15,446 nt of DNA. It comes from JACPLA01 sp035291905. GTDB lineage: Bacteria; Bacteroidota; Ignavibacteria; UBA10030. Under the pieces are notes generated by a model, which had not been told where the DNA came from, made no database searches, and saw nothing but the letters and a program-made list of their open reading frames with translations. The stretch lies in NCBI GenBank assembly GCA_035291905.1, contig DATDRF010000119.1, forward strand, positions 1 to 15,446, in the 5' to 3' direction. This document shows positions 6,097-13,231 of this stretch, piece by piece. Position numbers and translations under genes: made by a program. How positions within the stretch are numbered: position 1 is the first letter of the stretch; each line of letters starts with the position of its first letter.

Positions 6097-7923
6097 CTAG
6101 CGGATAGCTTCCAGAATTTGGGGGACGATATCGTACTTCTTGAATGGGGGCATCATGTACGCCCCGGCAACCATATGCTTTGCCTCCCGGAGAAACGCCT
6201 TGGCATTCTCCACCCCCGCGGCGGCTGCTTTGTCTCCGGCATGACGCAACTGTTCTCTTATGCGGTCGGGAATGACCATCCCCGGAATCTCGTTGTGAAG
6301 GAATTCAGCGTGCTTGTATCCCCGAAGCGGCAGTACTCCAACCATCACGGGAAGGTTCCATCGATCGATGCGTTTGAGGAACAGCTCGAGCGTTCGAAGT
6401 TCATAGATGGGTTGAGTAAACACAATATCCACTCCCGCCTCGGCCTTTTTCTCCATTTTTGCAATTTCGCGGTCCATATTATCGGCCATCGGGTTGGCGG
6501 CACAGGCGACGAGGAACGAGGTCCGTTGCTCAATGGTGTTTCCCATGAGGTCTTTCCCCTCATTCATCGACTTCGCCGCGCGAATAAGCCCCGAGGAATC
6601 AATGTCAAACACCGAAGTTGCCTGAGGATAATCTCCAATGTTGGTGGGATCACCGGTGATACAAAGCATATTCTTGAGGCCAAGGGAGTATGCGCTCATG
6701 AGTTCACTCTGGAGGCTGATCATGTTCCGATCCCTGGTCGTGAGATGAGTAATCGCCTCCATTCCGACTTTGGAGAGTATCTGGTAACTCAGAAAAACCG
6801 AACTCAGCCGGAGTCTCGCCCGCGCCCCGTCGGTGATGTTGATGGCGTCGATTCCGTGCTGGCGCAGGAATCGAGCCCCCTCGATGATGGAGGTGCTGTC
6901 AAGGCCGCGGGGTATATCGAGTTCCACTGTTGTGAGGAATTTCTTGCCGATGTTCCTGGCGAATTCCGAGAACTGCTGCTGCTCTGCCTTCGGCACCACC
7001 TCAGCCTTCTTGGGGGGAACCCTGGTCTCTCGCACCTTTACCTCGGGTGCTCTGCCCGAAAAGTCATCCATCACGGCCTTCATCGCCCTGATGTGGGCCG
7101 GTGTGGATCCGCAGCAGGCACCGATGATGGTCACGCCGGCTTCAAGAAGTTCACGCGCATACTGGGCGAGATAATCGGGCGTCGTATGATAGATCGAGCG
7201 GCCGTCAAGCAGCGTTGGAATGCCTGCTGCCGGCTGTGCAGCCATCACGACCCCGTCTTTATACATGCTCCGAATAATGCTGAACATGCGCTGAGGCCCT
7301 ACCGTGCAGTTAGCACCGACGACGTCCACACCTTTGCTCAGCAGGTGTTCGGCAACTTCGATGGGGAACGTCCCCGAAAGAATGGCACCGTCCTCGGGGA
7401 AGGTCTTTTGTGCTATGATGGGAAGCGATGTCAGAGACTTTGCGGCATCAATGGCGGCATCGAGTTCGGTCAGACTCACAAACGTTTCGAGCATGAGGAG
7501 GTCCACGCCTGCCTCGAGCAAGACGCTGATCTGCTCTTCAAAGACCTTTCTTGCCTCGGCCAGGGAGACTTTTCCGATCGGCTCAAGGAGTTTTCCCGTG
7601 GGGCCAACCGAACCTGCGACGTAGACATTCTCTCCCGCAGCACGCCGGGCAATTTCAACTCCCGCCTTGTTGACTTCGCGCACTCGGTCTTCCAGATGAA
7701 ACTGAGCCAGGCGCAGCCTGTTCCCTGAAAATGTATTTGTCTGTATGATCTCCGCGCCGGCGAGAACATACTCGCGGTGAATGCGCTCCACGATCTCCGG
7801 ATTGTTGATATTCTGCACCTCGTGCGGCAGATCGGGATATTCATAGAGATCCAGCAGCGTTCCCATGGCCCCGTCGCAGAGGATCGGTCCTTCCTTCAGC
7901 CTTTTTCGGAAATCCTTCTTCAT
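6097..7923 (-). CDS. Fused homocysteine S-methyltransferase / methylenetetrahydrofolate reductase (YitJ-type)
   Basis: 608 residues from the ATG at 7923, which has CGGAG six bases upstream. An upstream TTG at 7956 would overlap the previous gene and is less likely. Residues 1 to about 290 are a homocysteine/betaine-type methyltransferase barrel: 'LCDGAMGTLL' (15-24), 'QTNTFSGN' (61-68), 'GANC' with Cys206, and 'IIGACCGS' with Cys270 and Cys271. These three cysteines are the expected zinc ligands that activate the homocysteine thiol. After a charged linker (about 295-315), residues 325-608 are an FAD-dependent MetF-type domain: 'TTVELDIPRG' (331-340), 'HLTTRDRN' (393-400), 'CITGDPTNIGDYP' (421-433). 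B. subtilis YitJ has the same fusion. It reduces methylene-THF to methyl-THF and links C1 metabolism to homocysteine methylation. No cobalamin-binding domain is present. It follows the Sco gene by 29 bp in the same operon. Domain calls are secure; the methyl donor of the first domain is not certain. Confidence 0.93.
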   Translation of the reverse strand: MKKDFRKRLKEGPILCDGAMGTLLDLYEYPDLPHEVQNINNPEIVERIHREYVLAGAEIIQTNTFSGNRLRLAQFHLEDRVREVNKAGVEIARRAAGENVYVAGSVGPTGKLLEPIGKVSLAEARKVFEEQISVLLEAGVDLLMLETFVSLTELDAAIDAAKSLTSLPIIAQKTFPEDGAILSGTFPIEVAEHLLSKGVDVVGANCTVGPQRMFSIIRSMYKDGVVMAAQPAAGIPTLLDGRSIYHTTPDYLAQYARELLEAGVTIIGACCGSTPAHIRAMKAVMDDFSGRAPEVKVRETRVPPKKAEVVPKAEQQQFSEFARNIGKKFLTTVELDIPRGLDSTSIIEGARFLRQHGIDAINITDGARARLRLSSVFLSYQILSKVGMEAITHLTTRDRNMISLQSELMSAYSLGLKNMLCITGDPTNIGDYPQATSVFDIDSSGLIRAAKSMNEGKDLMGNTIEQRTSFLVACAANPMADNMDREIAKMEKKAEAGVDIVFTQPIYELRTLELFLKRIDRWNLPVMVGVLPLRGYKHAEFLHNEIPGMVIPDRIREQLRHAGDKAAAAGVENAKAFLREAKHMVAGAYMMPPFKKYDIVPQILEAIR

Positions 7924-7952
7924 CTCATGCTCCGAAAGAAATATATGCCGGG

Positions 7953-8819
7953 TCAATTCTCATGAATTGCATCCGCCATCGCCTGTTTCAGCTGCTGAGG
8001 GGTCCATTCATTTCCTCTGAAGACCTCGACAAGAGCCCCCTTTTTGTCAATAACTGCAGTCCGAAGATTATGAGCGATGAGGCCGCCTTCGTCGTCCTCT
8101 GTCACAAGTTCCAATCCGTCCGCAATGTCAAGAATAGTCTTCATGCTGTCAGTCACGAAGTCCCACGTCGAAAGATCCTTCGTGTACACCTTTCCATAAT
8201 TCTTCAGTACAGGCGGGGTATCAAACTTCGGATCAAAGCTGATCGTCATGAGGTGCCATTTCCCGGCCAGCGTTCGATCCGCCGAGAGGGACTTTTGCAC
8301 CCTTGCAAAGTGATCGCTCATGCGTATGCAGAAATCGGGCAGCGGACAGCGCGTATAGATGAACGTCATTGCCACAACTTTTCCCCTGTAGTCGCTCAGC
8401 CGGACCCTGCGCCCCTCCTGATTGACGAATGAAAAATCGGGCATCGTCTCGCCCACCTTGTACACCCTTCGGAAGATCGAATCGGCAGCTGCGGATGAAG
8501 GTTCGACGACCTCTCCTTTGCTTACGACCGCAAGTTTTTCAATCCAACTCTCCGATCGGGATACCGCCAGAGTCCCTTGAACCGTATCGCCCGGCTGGAC
8601 GCGATACAGGATCGAGGTATCCTTCACTTTGAACGGCATCGTCATTGCCATCATGTAGTTTGGAATTTCCTCATGATCGATGATAATGCGGCGTTGCTGG
8701 TAATTGATGGAAACGACGACCCCTCGGAGGTCAAAGGTGACAAGATCCGTGGGTTTTTGTTCCCCGCTGCAACCGGCAACGAGAATCATCACCATGAACG
8801 TGGCAAGACGACATTTCAT
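7953..8819 (-). CDS. CusF-Sco fusion lipoprotein (copper chaperone for cytochrome oxidase assembly)
   Basis: 288 residues. The lipobox 'ILVAGC' gives Cys17 as lipidation site, so the protein is envelope-anchored. Residues about 28-100 are a CusF-type copper-binding beta-barrel ('RRIIIDHEEIPNYMMAMTMP'), with His49 and the Met56/57/59/61 cluster as candidate Cu(I) ligands. Residues about 117-288 are an SCO1/SenC thioredoxin-like domain: 'VGETMPDFSF' (122-131), 'FIYTRCPLPDFC' (153-164) and the late copper-ligand His250 in 'IAHNLRTAVID'. The cysteines are Cys158 and Cys164, a CX5C spacing in place of the usual CX3C. Sco proteins deliver copper to the CuA site of heme-copper oxidases or act as thiol reductases. 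Canonical upstream spacing (CGGAG then ATG) supports the start at 8819. The gene follows lysA by 11 bp. No oxidase subunit is in the window, so the client protein is unknown. Confidence 0.92.
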   Translation of the reverse strand: MKCRLATFMVMILVAGCSGEQKPTDLVTFDLRGVVVSINYQQRRIIIDHEEIPNYMMAMTMPFKVKDTSILYRVQPGDTVQGTLAVSRSESWIEKLAVVSKGEVVEPSSAAADSIFRRVYKVGETMPDFSFVNQEGRRVRLSDYRGKVVAMTFIYTRCPLPDFCIRMSDHFARVQKSLSADRTLAGKWHLMTISFDPKFDTPPVLKNYGKVYTKDLSTWDFVTDSMKTILDIADGLELVTEDDEGGLIAHNLRTAVIDKKGALVEVFRGNEWTPQQLKQAMADAIHEN

Positions 8820-8830
8820 AACAGCTCCGT

Positions 8831-10096
8831 CTATATCAGCTGATCGAGTGATTGCCGCTGGCGGATAATCCGGACGCGGTCCCCATTGACGAGAACTTCT
8901 GCGGGTCGAAGACGCGAATTGTAGTTGGATGCGTTCACGAACCCGTACGCGCCGGCAGTGAGAATTGCCAATGTTTCCTTTTGCTTCACTTTCGACATGA
9001 GCCGGTCTTTTGCGAAGAAGTCCCCCGTCTCACAAACCGGGCCGACGACATCCACCTTTTCGTGTTCATAGGTGTCGAGCGTGACGGGCACTATCTGGTG
9101 ATACGCATTGTAGAGACTCGGCCGAAGGAGGTCATTCATAGCTGCATCGACGACCAGGAACTTCTTCTGGCCGCTTTCCTTGACATAGAGAACCCGCGTC
9201 AACAAGATGCCTGCGTCGGCGATGATCGACCGGCCAGGTTCTAACCAGACGCTGCATCCCGTTTGGCGAAGCACGGGAAGCACCGCCGAGAAGAAATCCG
9301 CCGCCGACGGAGCCGATTGTTCACCGGGTTCCGAAGGAAGAGCTTCGTGGGTCAGAGCGTTCACATACTGCACTCCGAAACCCCCTCCGAAGTCGATATG
9401 AGAGATTGTGAACCCGTCGCTGCGCAGCTGCTGAACAAGATTGGCGGTGAAGTTGGCCGACTCAACATACGGCGTCACCTTGACGATCTGAGATCCGATG
9501 TGAGTATGGACCCCGATAATTTCCAGGTTCGGAAGGCCGCGGGCAAATCGAAACACTTCAACGGCCCGTTCAGCTTCAATCCCGAATTTGTGTTGTTTGA
9601 GCCCGGTGGAGATGTAGGGATGGCTTTCCGCGTCGATGTTCGGATTGATCCTGAGAGCGACGCGCGCCTTTTTCTGCTGCCGGAGGGCCACAAGGGAAAG
9701 AAGCTGAAGTTCCTGGGTGGATTCGACGTTGAAGCAGTAGATCCCTTCCTTCACGGCATACTCAAGTTCATCTTCGCGCTTCCCTACCCCCGCGAACGCG
9801 ATATGTTCAGGCTTGAATCCTGATTTCAGAGCAAGGTAAAGCTCTCCGGAGGAGACCACATCTGCCCCTGCCCCTTCTTCGGCGAGGGCTCGCAGGAGAA
9901 ACGGATTCGAGTTGGCCTTCAGGGCATAACACGTGCAGTGATCGAGGTCTTTCAGCTGACTGTCAATCGCGTGAAAATTCTCGACCGTCTGATTTCTGCT
10001 ATAGACATACAAAGGAGTGCCAAACTCCTCGGCAAGTTCCTGCAGCCGCACCTCTTCGCAGTAGAGTTCTTTCTCTCTGTAGGCAAAATGCTTCAC
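8831..10096 (-). CDS. lysA: Diaminopimelate decarboxylase
   Basis: 421 residues, the normal length for LysA. It is an alanine-racemase-fold (fold-type III) PLP enzyme that decarboxylates meso-diaminopimelate to L-lysine, the last step of lysine synthesis. Lys60 in 'CYALKANSNP' is the Schiff-base lysine. 'HTHIGSQI' (197-204) and 'DFGGGFGVQY' (235-244) form the cofactor phosphate site. 'LEPGRSIIADAG' (285-296), 'CETGDFFAKD' (355-364, with the dimer-partner Cys355) and 'AGAYGFVNASNYNSR' (381-395, Tyr384) complete the DAP decarboxylase set. The CETGD motif separates it from ornithine/arginine decarboxylases. The start is a GTG at 10096 that overlaps the stop of the preceding gene (GTGA), with AAAGGA about seven bases upstream, so it is translationally coupled. 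No other lysine-pathway gene lies in the window. Confidence 0.96.
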   Translation of the reverse strand: MKHFAYREKELYCEEVRLQELAEEFGTPLYVYSRNQTVENFHAIDSQLKDLDHCTCYALKANSNPFLLRALAEEGAGADVVSSGELYLALKSGFKPEHIAFAGVGKREDELEYAVKEGIYCFNVESTQELQLLSLVALRQQKKARVALRINPNIDAESHPYISTGLKQHKFGIEAERAVEVFRFARGLPNLEIIGVHTHIGSQIVKVTPYVESANFTANLVQQLRSDGFTISHIDFGGGFGVQYVNALTHEALPSEPGEQSAPSAADFFSAVLPVLRQTGCSVWLEPGRSIIADAGILLTRVLYVKESGQKKFLVVDAAMNDLLRPSLYNAYHQIVPVTLDTYEHEKVDVVGPVCETGDFFAKDRLMSKVKQKETLAILTAGAYGFVNASNYNSRLRPAEVLVNGDRVRIIRQRQSLDQLI

Positions 10097-11151
10097 GAGT
10101 TGTCCTTTGCGCTTCCGTCAAAGTACTTCAGCAGGGCATCGACGATCGGGCCGGCTCCAAACCGAAACGCGTCGACAGCCGGAATGCCGGTCTGTTGTTC
10201 AATCGAGATGCCTGCCTCGCGTGACTCCTTGTCCGTCAATCCGACTGAATTGATCCCGACGGCCACAACCTTGGAAGGATGGAAAAACGAAACCGCATCT
10301 TCGTGAAACCTGATGAGCCGCTTGAGATCGGGCAGCGGAAGTCCGTAGTCGTCCTTGAGACGGGCAGGCTGGTGGCATAGAATCATGGCGTCGGGCATGG
10401 TACCGTGGATAAGACCGAAGGTCACTCCGGAATAGCCCATGTGCGTCAGGGCCCCCTGTCCTTCAACGAGGACATAGTCAAAACCTTCTGATTCCGATCG
10501 GTCGATTTCCCGCTCTATCGATCCTGCAATATAATCGCTGATAATCGCATCAACAGCAATCCCCCGGCCGCGTATCAATATCCCGGTCTGTCCGGTTGCC
10601 ACAAAATCAGCCTTGAGTCCCCGCCGGATAAATTCCTTCTGCACCTCCACGATCGTTGTCATCTTCCCGATGTTGCAGTCCGTCCCTATCGTCAGGATTG
10701 TCCTGGCTTTTCTCGTCCTCCACGTCCCCTTTGAAACGACCTCTGATTCAAGAGGGATCTTTCTGTAATCAGTCAATGTCACCGAATGCTCTCGTGCAAG
10801 GGGGGAGAATTCGGGATCATCGGAAAGAATTGTATGGAGGCCGCTCAGGATATGAAGGCCGTTTTTGAGCGCGTCCTTGATGATATCCCGCCAGGCTTCG
10901 GGAAGTTTTCCGCCCGTCGGGGCAATGCCGATCAAGAGGTGCGTCGGGTGATGCTTGAGTCCTTCGGCAAGATCCTTGACAACAGGAACTTCGCCTCCGT
11001 ATCCCAGAACCTGCTGTGCGGTCATTCCGGCTTTTCCGCTATCGATCACGGCAGCCACACTGTCGGGCATATGGACAATCGCAGCATTTGCGGTTTTCGA
11101 TTTGAGAGGGCTGAATCTTCCCTCGGCGAGAATGAGGAGTCGGAGTTGCAT
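10093..11151 (-). CDS. DUF1611 family P-loop protein (DgcN-like)
   Basis: 352 residues. The N-terminal half is Rossmann-like, beginning 'LRLLILAEGRFSPLKSKTAN' (3-22), with 'LLIGIAPTGGKLP' at 72-84. The C-terminal half has a P-loop-like 'TIGTDCNIGKMTT' (154-166; Gly156, Gly162, Lys163, Thr165), followed by 'FVATGQTGILIRGRGIAVD' (183-201), 'VLVEGQGALTHMGYSG' (227-242) and 'LCHQPAR' (258-264). These are hallmarks of DUF1611. The family member DgcN has been described as a D-glutamate N-acetyltransferase working with the racemase DgcA in D-glutamate catabolism. No DgcA or dipeptide-epimerase gene is in this window; lysA follows directly with a 4-bp GTGA overlap. A role with D-amino acids or cell-wall precursors is an inference. 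The ATG at 11151 has no clear Shine-Dalgarno sequence, but the N-terminus fits family starts. First gene of the minus-strand operon. Confidence 0.85.
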   Translation of the reverse strand: MQLRLLILAEGRFSPLKSKTANAAIVHMPDSVAAVIDSGKAGMTAQQVLGYGGEVPVVKDLAEGLKHHPTHLLIGIAPTGGKLPEAWRDIIKDALKNGLHILSGLHTILSDDPEFSPLAREHSVTLTDYRKIPLESEVVSKGTWRTRKARTILTIGTDCNIGKMTTIVEVQKEFIRRGLKADFVATGQTGILIRGRGIAVDAIISDYIAGSIEREIDRSESEGFDYVLVEGQGALTHMGYSGVTFGLIHGTMPDAMILCHQPARLKDDYGLPLPDLKRLIRFHEDAVSFFHPSKVVAVGINSVGLTDKESREAGISIEQQTGIPAVDAFRFGAGPIVDALLKYFDGSAKDNS

Positions 11152-11270
11152 AAACGGATTTGTTTCGGTCGATCTCTCAATCGCACTGCCGGGTGATTGT
11201 GACCCGTTTTGAGATAGTCACAAGAAAAACTCGGCAGACACGAGAGAGAAATTACGGCATGTTGTGTGAA

Positions 11271-11293
11271 GAAAAAACTCCCCAAACGGGGAG
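11271..11293 (-). terminator. Intrinsic terminator in the leader of the DUF1611-lysA operon
   Basis: On the minus strand, a 6-bp GC-rich stem CTCCCC/GGGGAG (11293-11288 and 11283-11278) with the four-base loop GTTT is followed directly by six T (11277-11272). This is a textbook rho-independent terminator. It lies 120 bp upstream of the DUF1611 start codon. The only gene to its right is on the plus strand, so it has no coding gene to terminate. It must end either an unannotated minus-strand RNA or a leader transcript of the operon below. Confidence 0.75.
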
Positions 11294-11412
11294 CGTTCGC
11301 AGAAAAACCCGATAGAATGTCTCGTCTACGGTACCGAAAAATGGCTTCAAACTCAAGATTCCTGTTGAGGTCGTTGGAACTCGGTGCAAGAGCGAGTGTG
11401 ATGCTGCGCTCA

Positions 11413-11442
11413 TTGTTTTCAAAAGGAAGTTTCGTATATTTA
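11413..11442 (+). promoter_or_regulatory. Predicted Bacteroidetes-type promoter for the exported protein gene
   Basis: TTG at 11413-11415, then 19 bp, then TATATTTA at 11435-11442. This matches the Bacteroidetes housekeeping consensus (TTG, about 19-21 bp, TAnnTTTG) in all but the last base. It ends 52 bp before the ATG at 11495, leaving a short leader that contains the GAGGGA ribosome-binding site (11481-11486). No transcript data are available here. Confidence 0.45.
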
Positions 11443-11494
11443 GAGAACAATATTTGACTTCGAATTTCATTCACCACTGTGAGGGAAGCACGCT

Positions 11495-12160
11495 ATGAAA
11501 AAAACTCTCTTCGTCCTTGGCGCCGCGTTTCTATTTCTTGTCTTGACGGCAGGCGATTGCAAGAAAACCAGCACTGAACCGACGGGTTCCGCTCCGGTTC
11601 CTCCGGCCATCACATTCAGTACGCCCGGCCAGCAGGACACCTGCTCGATGACCGCATATGGCCTTGTTTCGTTTGCAAATTCGAACACGAGCATCCTTGC
11701 GGTGTTCGCTGCGTTGCCGCCGACTAGCAGCGGCAATGAATACACATGGACCCTGCCGGCCGACAGCCTTGTCGTTACGGTGAAGGCGACTCGTCAAGGC
11801 GACGGTTCTTTCACCTGGGAACTCAGGTTCAACGGTGTTGAGGACGGCGTTACTTTTGTGAATAAGCTCATCCTGGGGGGAACATCATCGGCAGACGGCA
11901 AAAGCGGCAGCATGACCGCATATAGTGAGACAAGTTCAGCAGTTATAGGCACGTTCACATGGTCGACGAATGCCAGCAATGTTGTCTCCGGGACCTTCAT
12001 AGAGAACGATGCAAGCGAGGTTCAGGCTTACAAGATGGAACTCGTTTCGAATCCAAGCGGAGCCGGCGAGATCACAACATTCAACTGGAACGGATCGGCA
12101 TGGGTACAGGAATTCCATGCAACCTGGACTTCCCAAGGCGGCCAGGCAATTTGCATCTAA
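11495..12160 (+). CDS. Exported (possibly lipid-anchored) protein of unknown function
   Basis: 221 residues, start ATG at 11495 with GAGGGA eight bases upstream. Residues 1-20 are a Lys-Lys start and hydrophobic core of a signal peptide, ending 'LTAGDC' with Cys22. An Asp next to the cysteine is unusual for a lipobox, so cleavage by signal peptidase I near Ala-Gly cannot be excluded. A Ser/Thr/Pro-rich linker (about 24-40) leads to a Thr/Ser/Asn-rich, probably beta-sheet mature region with alternating hydrophobic residues ('SFTWELRFNG', 'GTFTWSTNASNVVSGTF', 'ITTFNWNGSAWVQEF'). Cysteines near the start of the mature region (Cys50) and at the end (Cys220) could form a disulfide. I recognise no catalytic motif or family. 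It has its own predicted promoter and a strong terminator, so it is a single-gene unit, divergent from the DUF1611 operon. Confidence 0.8.
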   Translation: MKKTLFVLGAAFLFLVLTAGDCKKTSTEPTGSAPVPPAITFSTPGQQDTCSMTAYGLVSFANSNTSILAVFAALPPTSSGNEYTWTLPADSLVVTVKATRQGDGSFTWELRFNGVEDGVTFVNKLILGGTSSADGKSGSMTAYSETSSAVIGTFTWSTNASNVVSGTFIENDASEVQAYKMELVSNPSGAGEITTFNWNGSAWVQEFHATWTSQGGQAICI

Positions 12161-12185
12161 GCTTCCCGCTTCCCCCTTCTTCAAG

Positions 12186-12207
12186 CCCCGCGAAAGCGGG
12201 GTTTTTT
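12186..12207 (+). terminator. Intrinsic terminator after the exported protein gene
   Basis: A perfect 6-bp stem CCCCGC (12186-12191) / GCGGGG (12196-12201) with a GAAA tetraloop is followed by six T (12202-12207). It lies 25 bp after the stop codon at 12160 and ends the single-gene unit. Confidence 0.93.
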
Positions 12208-12502
12208 GTTCATCTTCTCAACACCTCGCGCTGAATAATTCTGCAATTGAATAAGACCGTCATTCCGGAGAATTCAACAGTTCTCGGGAACCCGACGATG
12301 CATTATTCAACAGGAGGCCTCTGAAGGCAGAAATAGGAAAGACTCCTGGCCTTCCCCATTTCTATTTCCCGTAGCGCCTTACACACTTCGTTGATTTCCC
12401 TTTTCATCCTGCTACCGATGGCACGGCAATTGGATGATGTTGGATGGCTTCACAGCTTCTGTGAGCCTGCTGTTTCACCTGACAATAAGAGGAGATTCTA
12501 CC
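12208..12502. other. Intergenic region ahead of the GcvH-like/HybA/HybB module
   Basis: About 295 bp with no credible gene. It holds an imperfect hairpin region (GAAGGC 12323-12328 with GCCTTC 12349-12354, enclosed by GAAATAG 12330-12336 and CTATTTC 12362-12368 in an alternative pairing) and the palindrome described at 12450-12464. No promoter matching the Bacteroidetes consensus well could be found, although the module promoter should lie here. Confidence 0.6.
12450..12464. promoter_or_regulatory. Perfect inverted repeat TCACAG-CTT-CTGTGA, possible operator
   Basis: Six-base perfect arms around three bases, ending 38 bp before the start codon of the GcvH-like gene. The position suits a regulator-binding site or a small mRNA hairpin. 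It does not match the Crp/Fnr consensus (arms are in the reverse order). A chance palindrome is possible. Confidence 0.3.
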
Positions 12503-13183
12503 ATGGTTGCGATTTTCGTTCTTGCGTCAATCCTGTTGTTTGTGCTTATCGACCTTCTGGTGCAACGCGCTCAACGGCGAAAAGAGGCGCTGGTCCCAGG
12601 GCCAATCAAGGTTGCGGTGGCCGATCGTTTCCTCGTCCCGCGCGGCTATTTCCTGAGTCGCGGACATTCATGGATCGAACTGCTGTTCTCCGGCAATGCC
12701 CGTATCGGAATCGACGATTTCGTTCAGAAACTCGTCGGCAAAATCGACGGAATTCGAGTGGCCCCTATTCGGTCCGAAATCAGGAAAGGGGAACCTCTTT
12801 TCACGATTTCCAGAGAGGGTCGTTTACTCACCATTCCGTCCCCCCTTTCGGGAAGAATCGTCGAGATCAACTCAGAGCTTCTCAGGGAACCGTCTGCAGT
12901 GAATTCAGATCCCTACGTCTCCGGTTGGGGCGTAGTGATCGGGCCGACGGCGCTGGCAAGCGAGCTGCGGCTGTTGAGCATTGCCGACGGCGCTGCAACA
13001 TGGCTTCGCGGAGAAGTGACGCGGTTCCGCAATTTCATCAAGGAATCTGCCTCCCGCATGAGCGCAAGTCCCTTGCCGGCGGGAGTCACCCTGCTTGATG
13101 GCGGCACACCCGTCGCCGGCGTACTGAAAATGACCGACGACAAGACCTGGAAGGAATTTCAGCAGGAATTCCTGACGCTGTAG
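12503..13183 (+). CDS. Membrane-anchored GcvH-like (lipoyl-fold) protein lacking the lipoyl lysine
   Basis: 226 residues from the ATG at 12503, which has AAGAGGAG about eight bases upstream. An in-frame start at 12434 would add 23 residues but lacks this site. Residues 1-20 are a single hydrophobic helix followed by 'QRAQRRK', an N-terminal anchor with the body most likely cytoplasmic. Residues about 45-150 match the H protein of the glycine cleavage system: 'GHSWIELLFSGNARIGIDDF' (54-73), 'LVGKIDGI' (77-84), 'SPLSGRIVEIN' (113-123), 'DPYVSGWGV' (136-144). In true H proteins the lipoyl Lys lies eight residues before the Pro of the 'aPvsG' motif. Here that position is Gly106, with Arg at 107, so the protein is probably not lipoylated. 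Residues 150-226 are an extra tail. No glycine cleavage genes are near. It precedes ferredoxin and NrfD genes by 48 bp, which suggests an accessory or structural role in a membrane redox complex. Confidence 0.82.
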   Translation: MVAIFVLASILLFVLIDLLVQRAQRRKEALVPGPIKVAVADRFLVPRGYFLSRGHSWIELLFSGNARIGIDDFVQKLVGKIDGIRVAPIRSEIRKGEPLFTISREGRLLTIPSPLSGRIVEINSELLREPSAVNSDPYVSGWGVVIGPTALASELRLLSIADGAATWLRGEVTRFRNFIKESASRMSASPLPAGVTLLDGGTPVAGVLKMTDDKTWKEFQQEFLTL

Positions 13184-13231
13184 AGTGAATGCCGATAACC
13201 CCCGAACACTCAACAACAAAGGAAGACTGCA

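Noticed and set aside
6025..7728. 567-residue plus-strand open frame
   Set aside because: It lies opposite the fused methyltransferase/reductase gene, which has clear motifs and a good ribosome-binding site. The plus-strand translation shows no family features.
11252..11470. Short minus-strand open frame as a leader peptide
   Set aside because: It reads through the terminator hairpin and lacks a ribosome-binding site or runs of a regulatory amino acid.
11152..11494. Lysine riboswitch ahead of the DUF1611-lysA operon
   Set aside because: The leader length is suitable and a terminator is present, but I could not find the multi-helix lysine aptamer pattern by eye. It is kept only as an unassigned leader.
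12503..13183. Glycine cleavage H protein (gcvH)
   Set aside because: The lipoyl lysine is missing, an N-terminal membrane helix is present, and no gcvT or gcvP is near.
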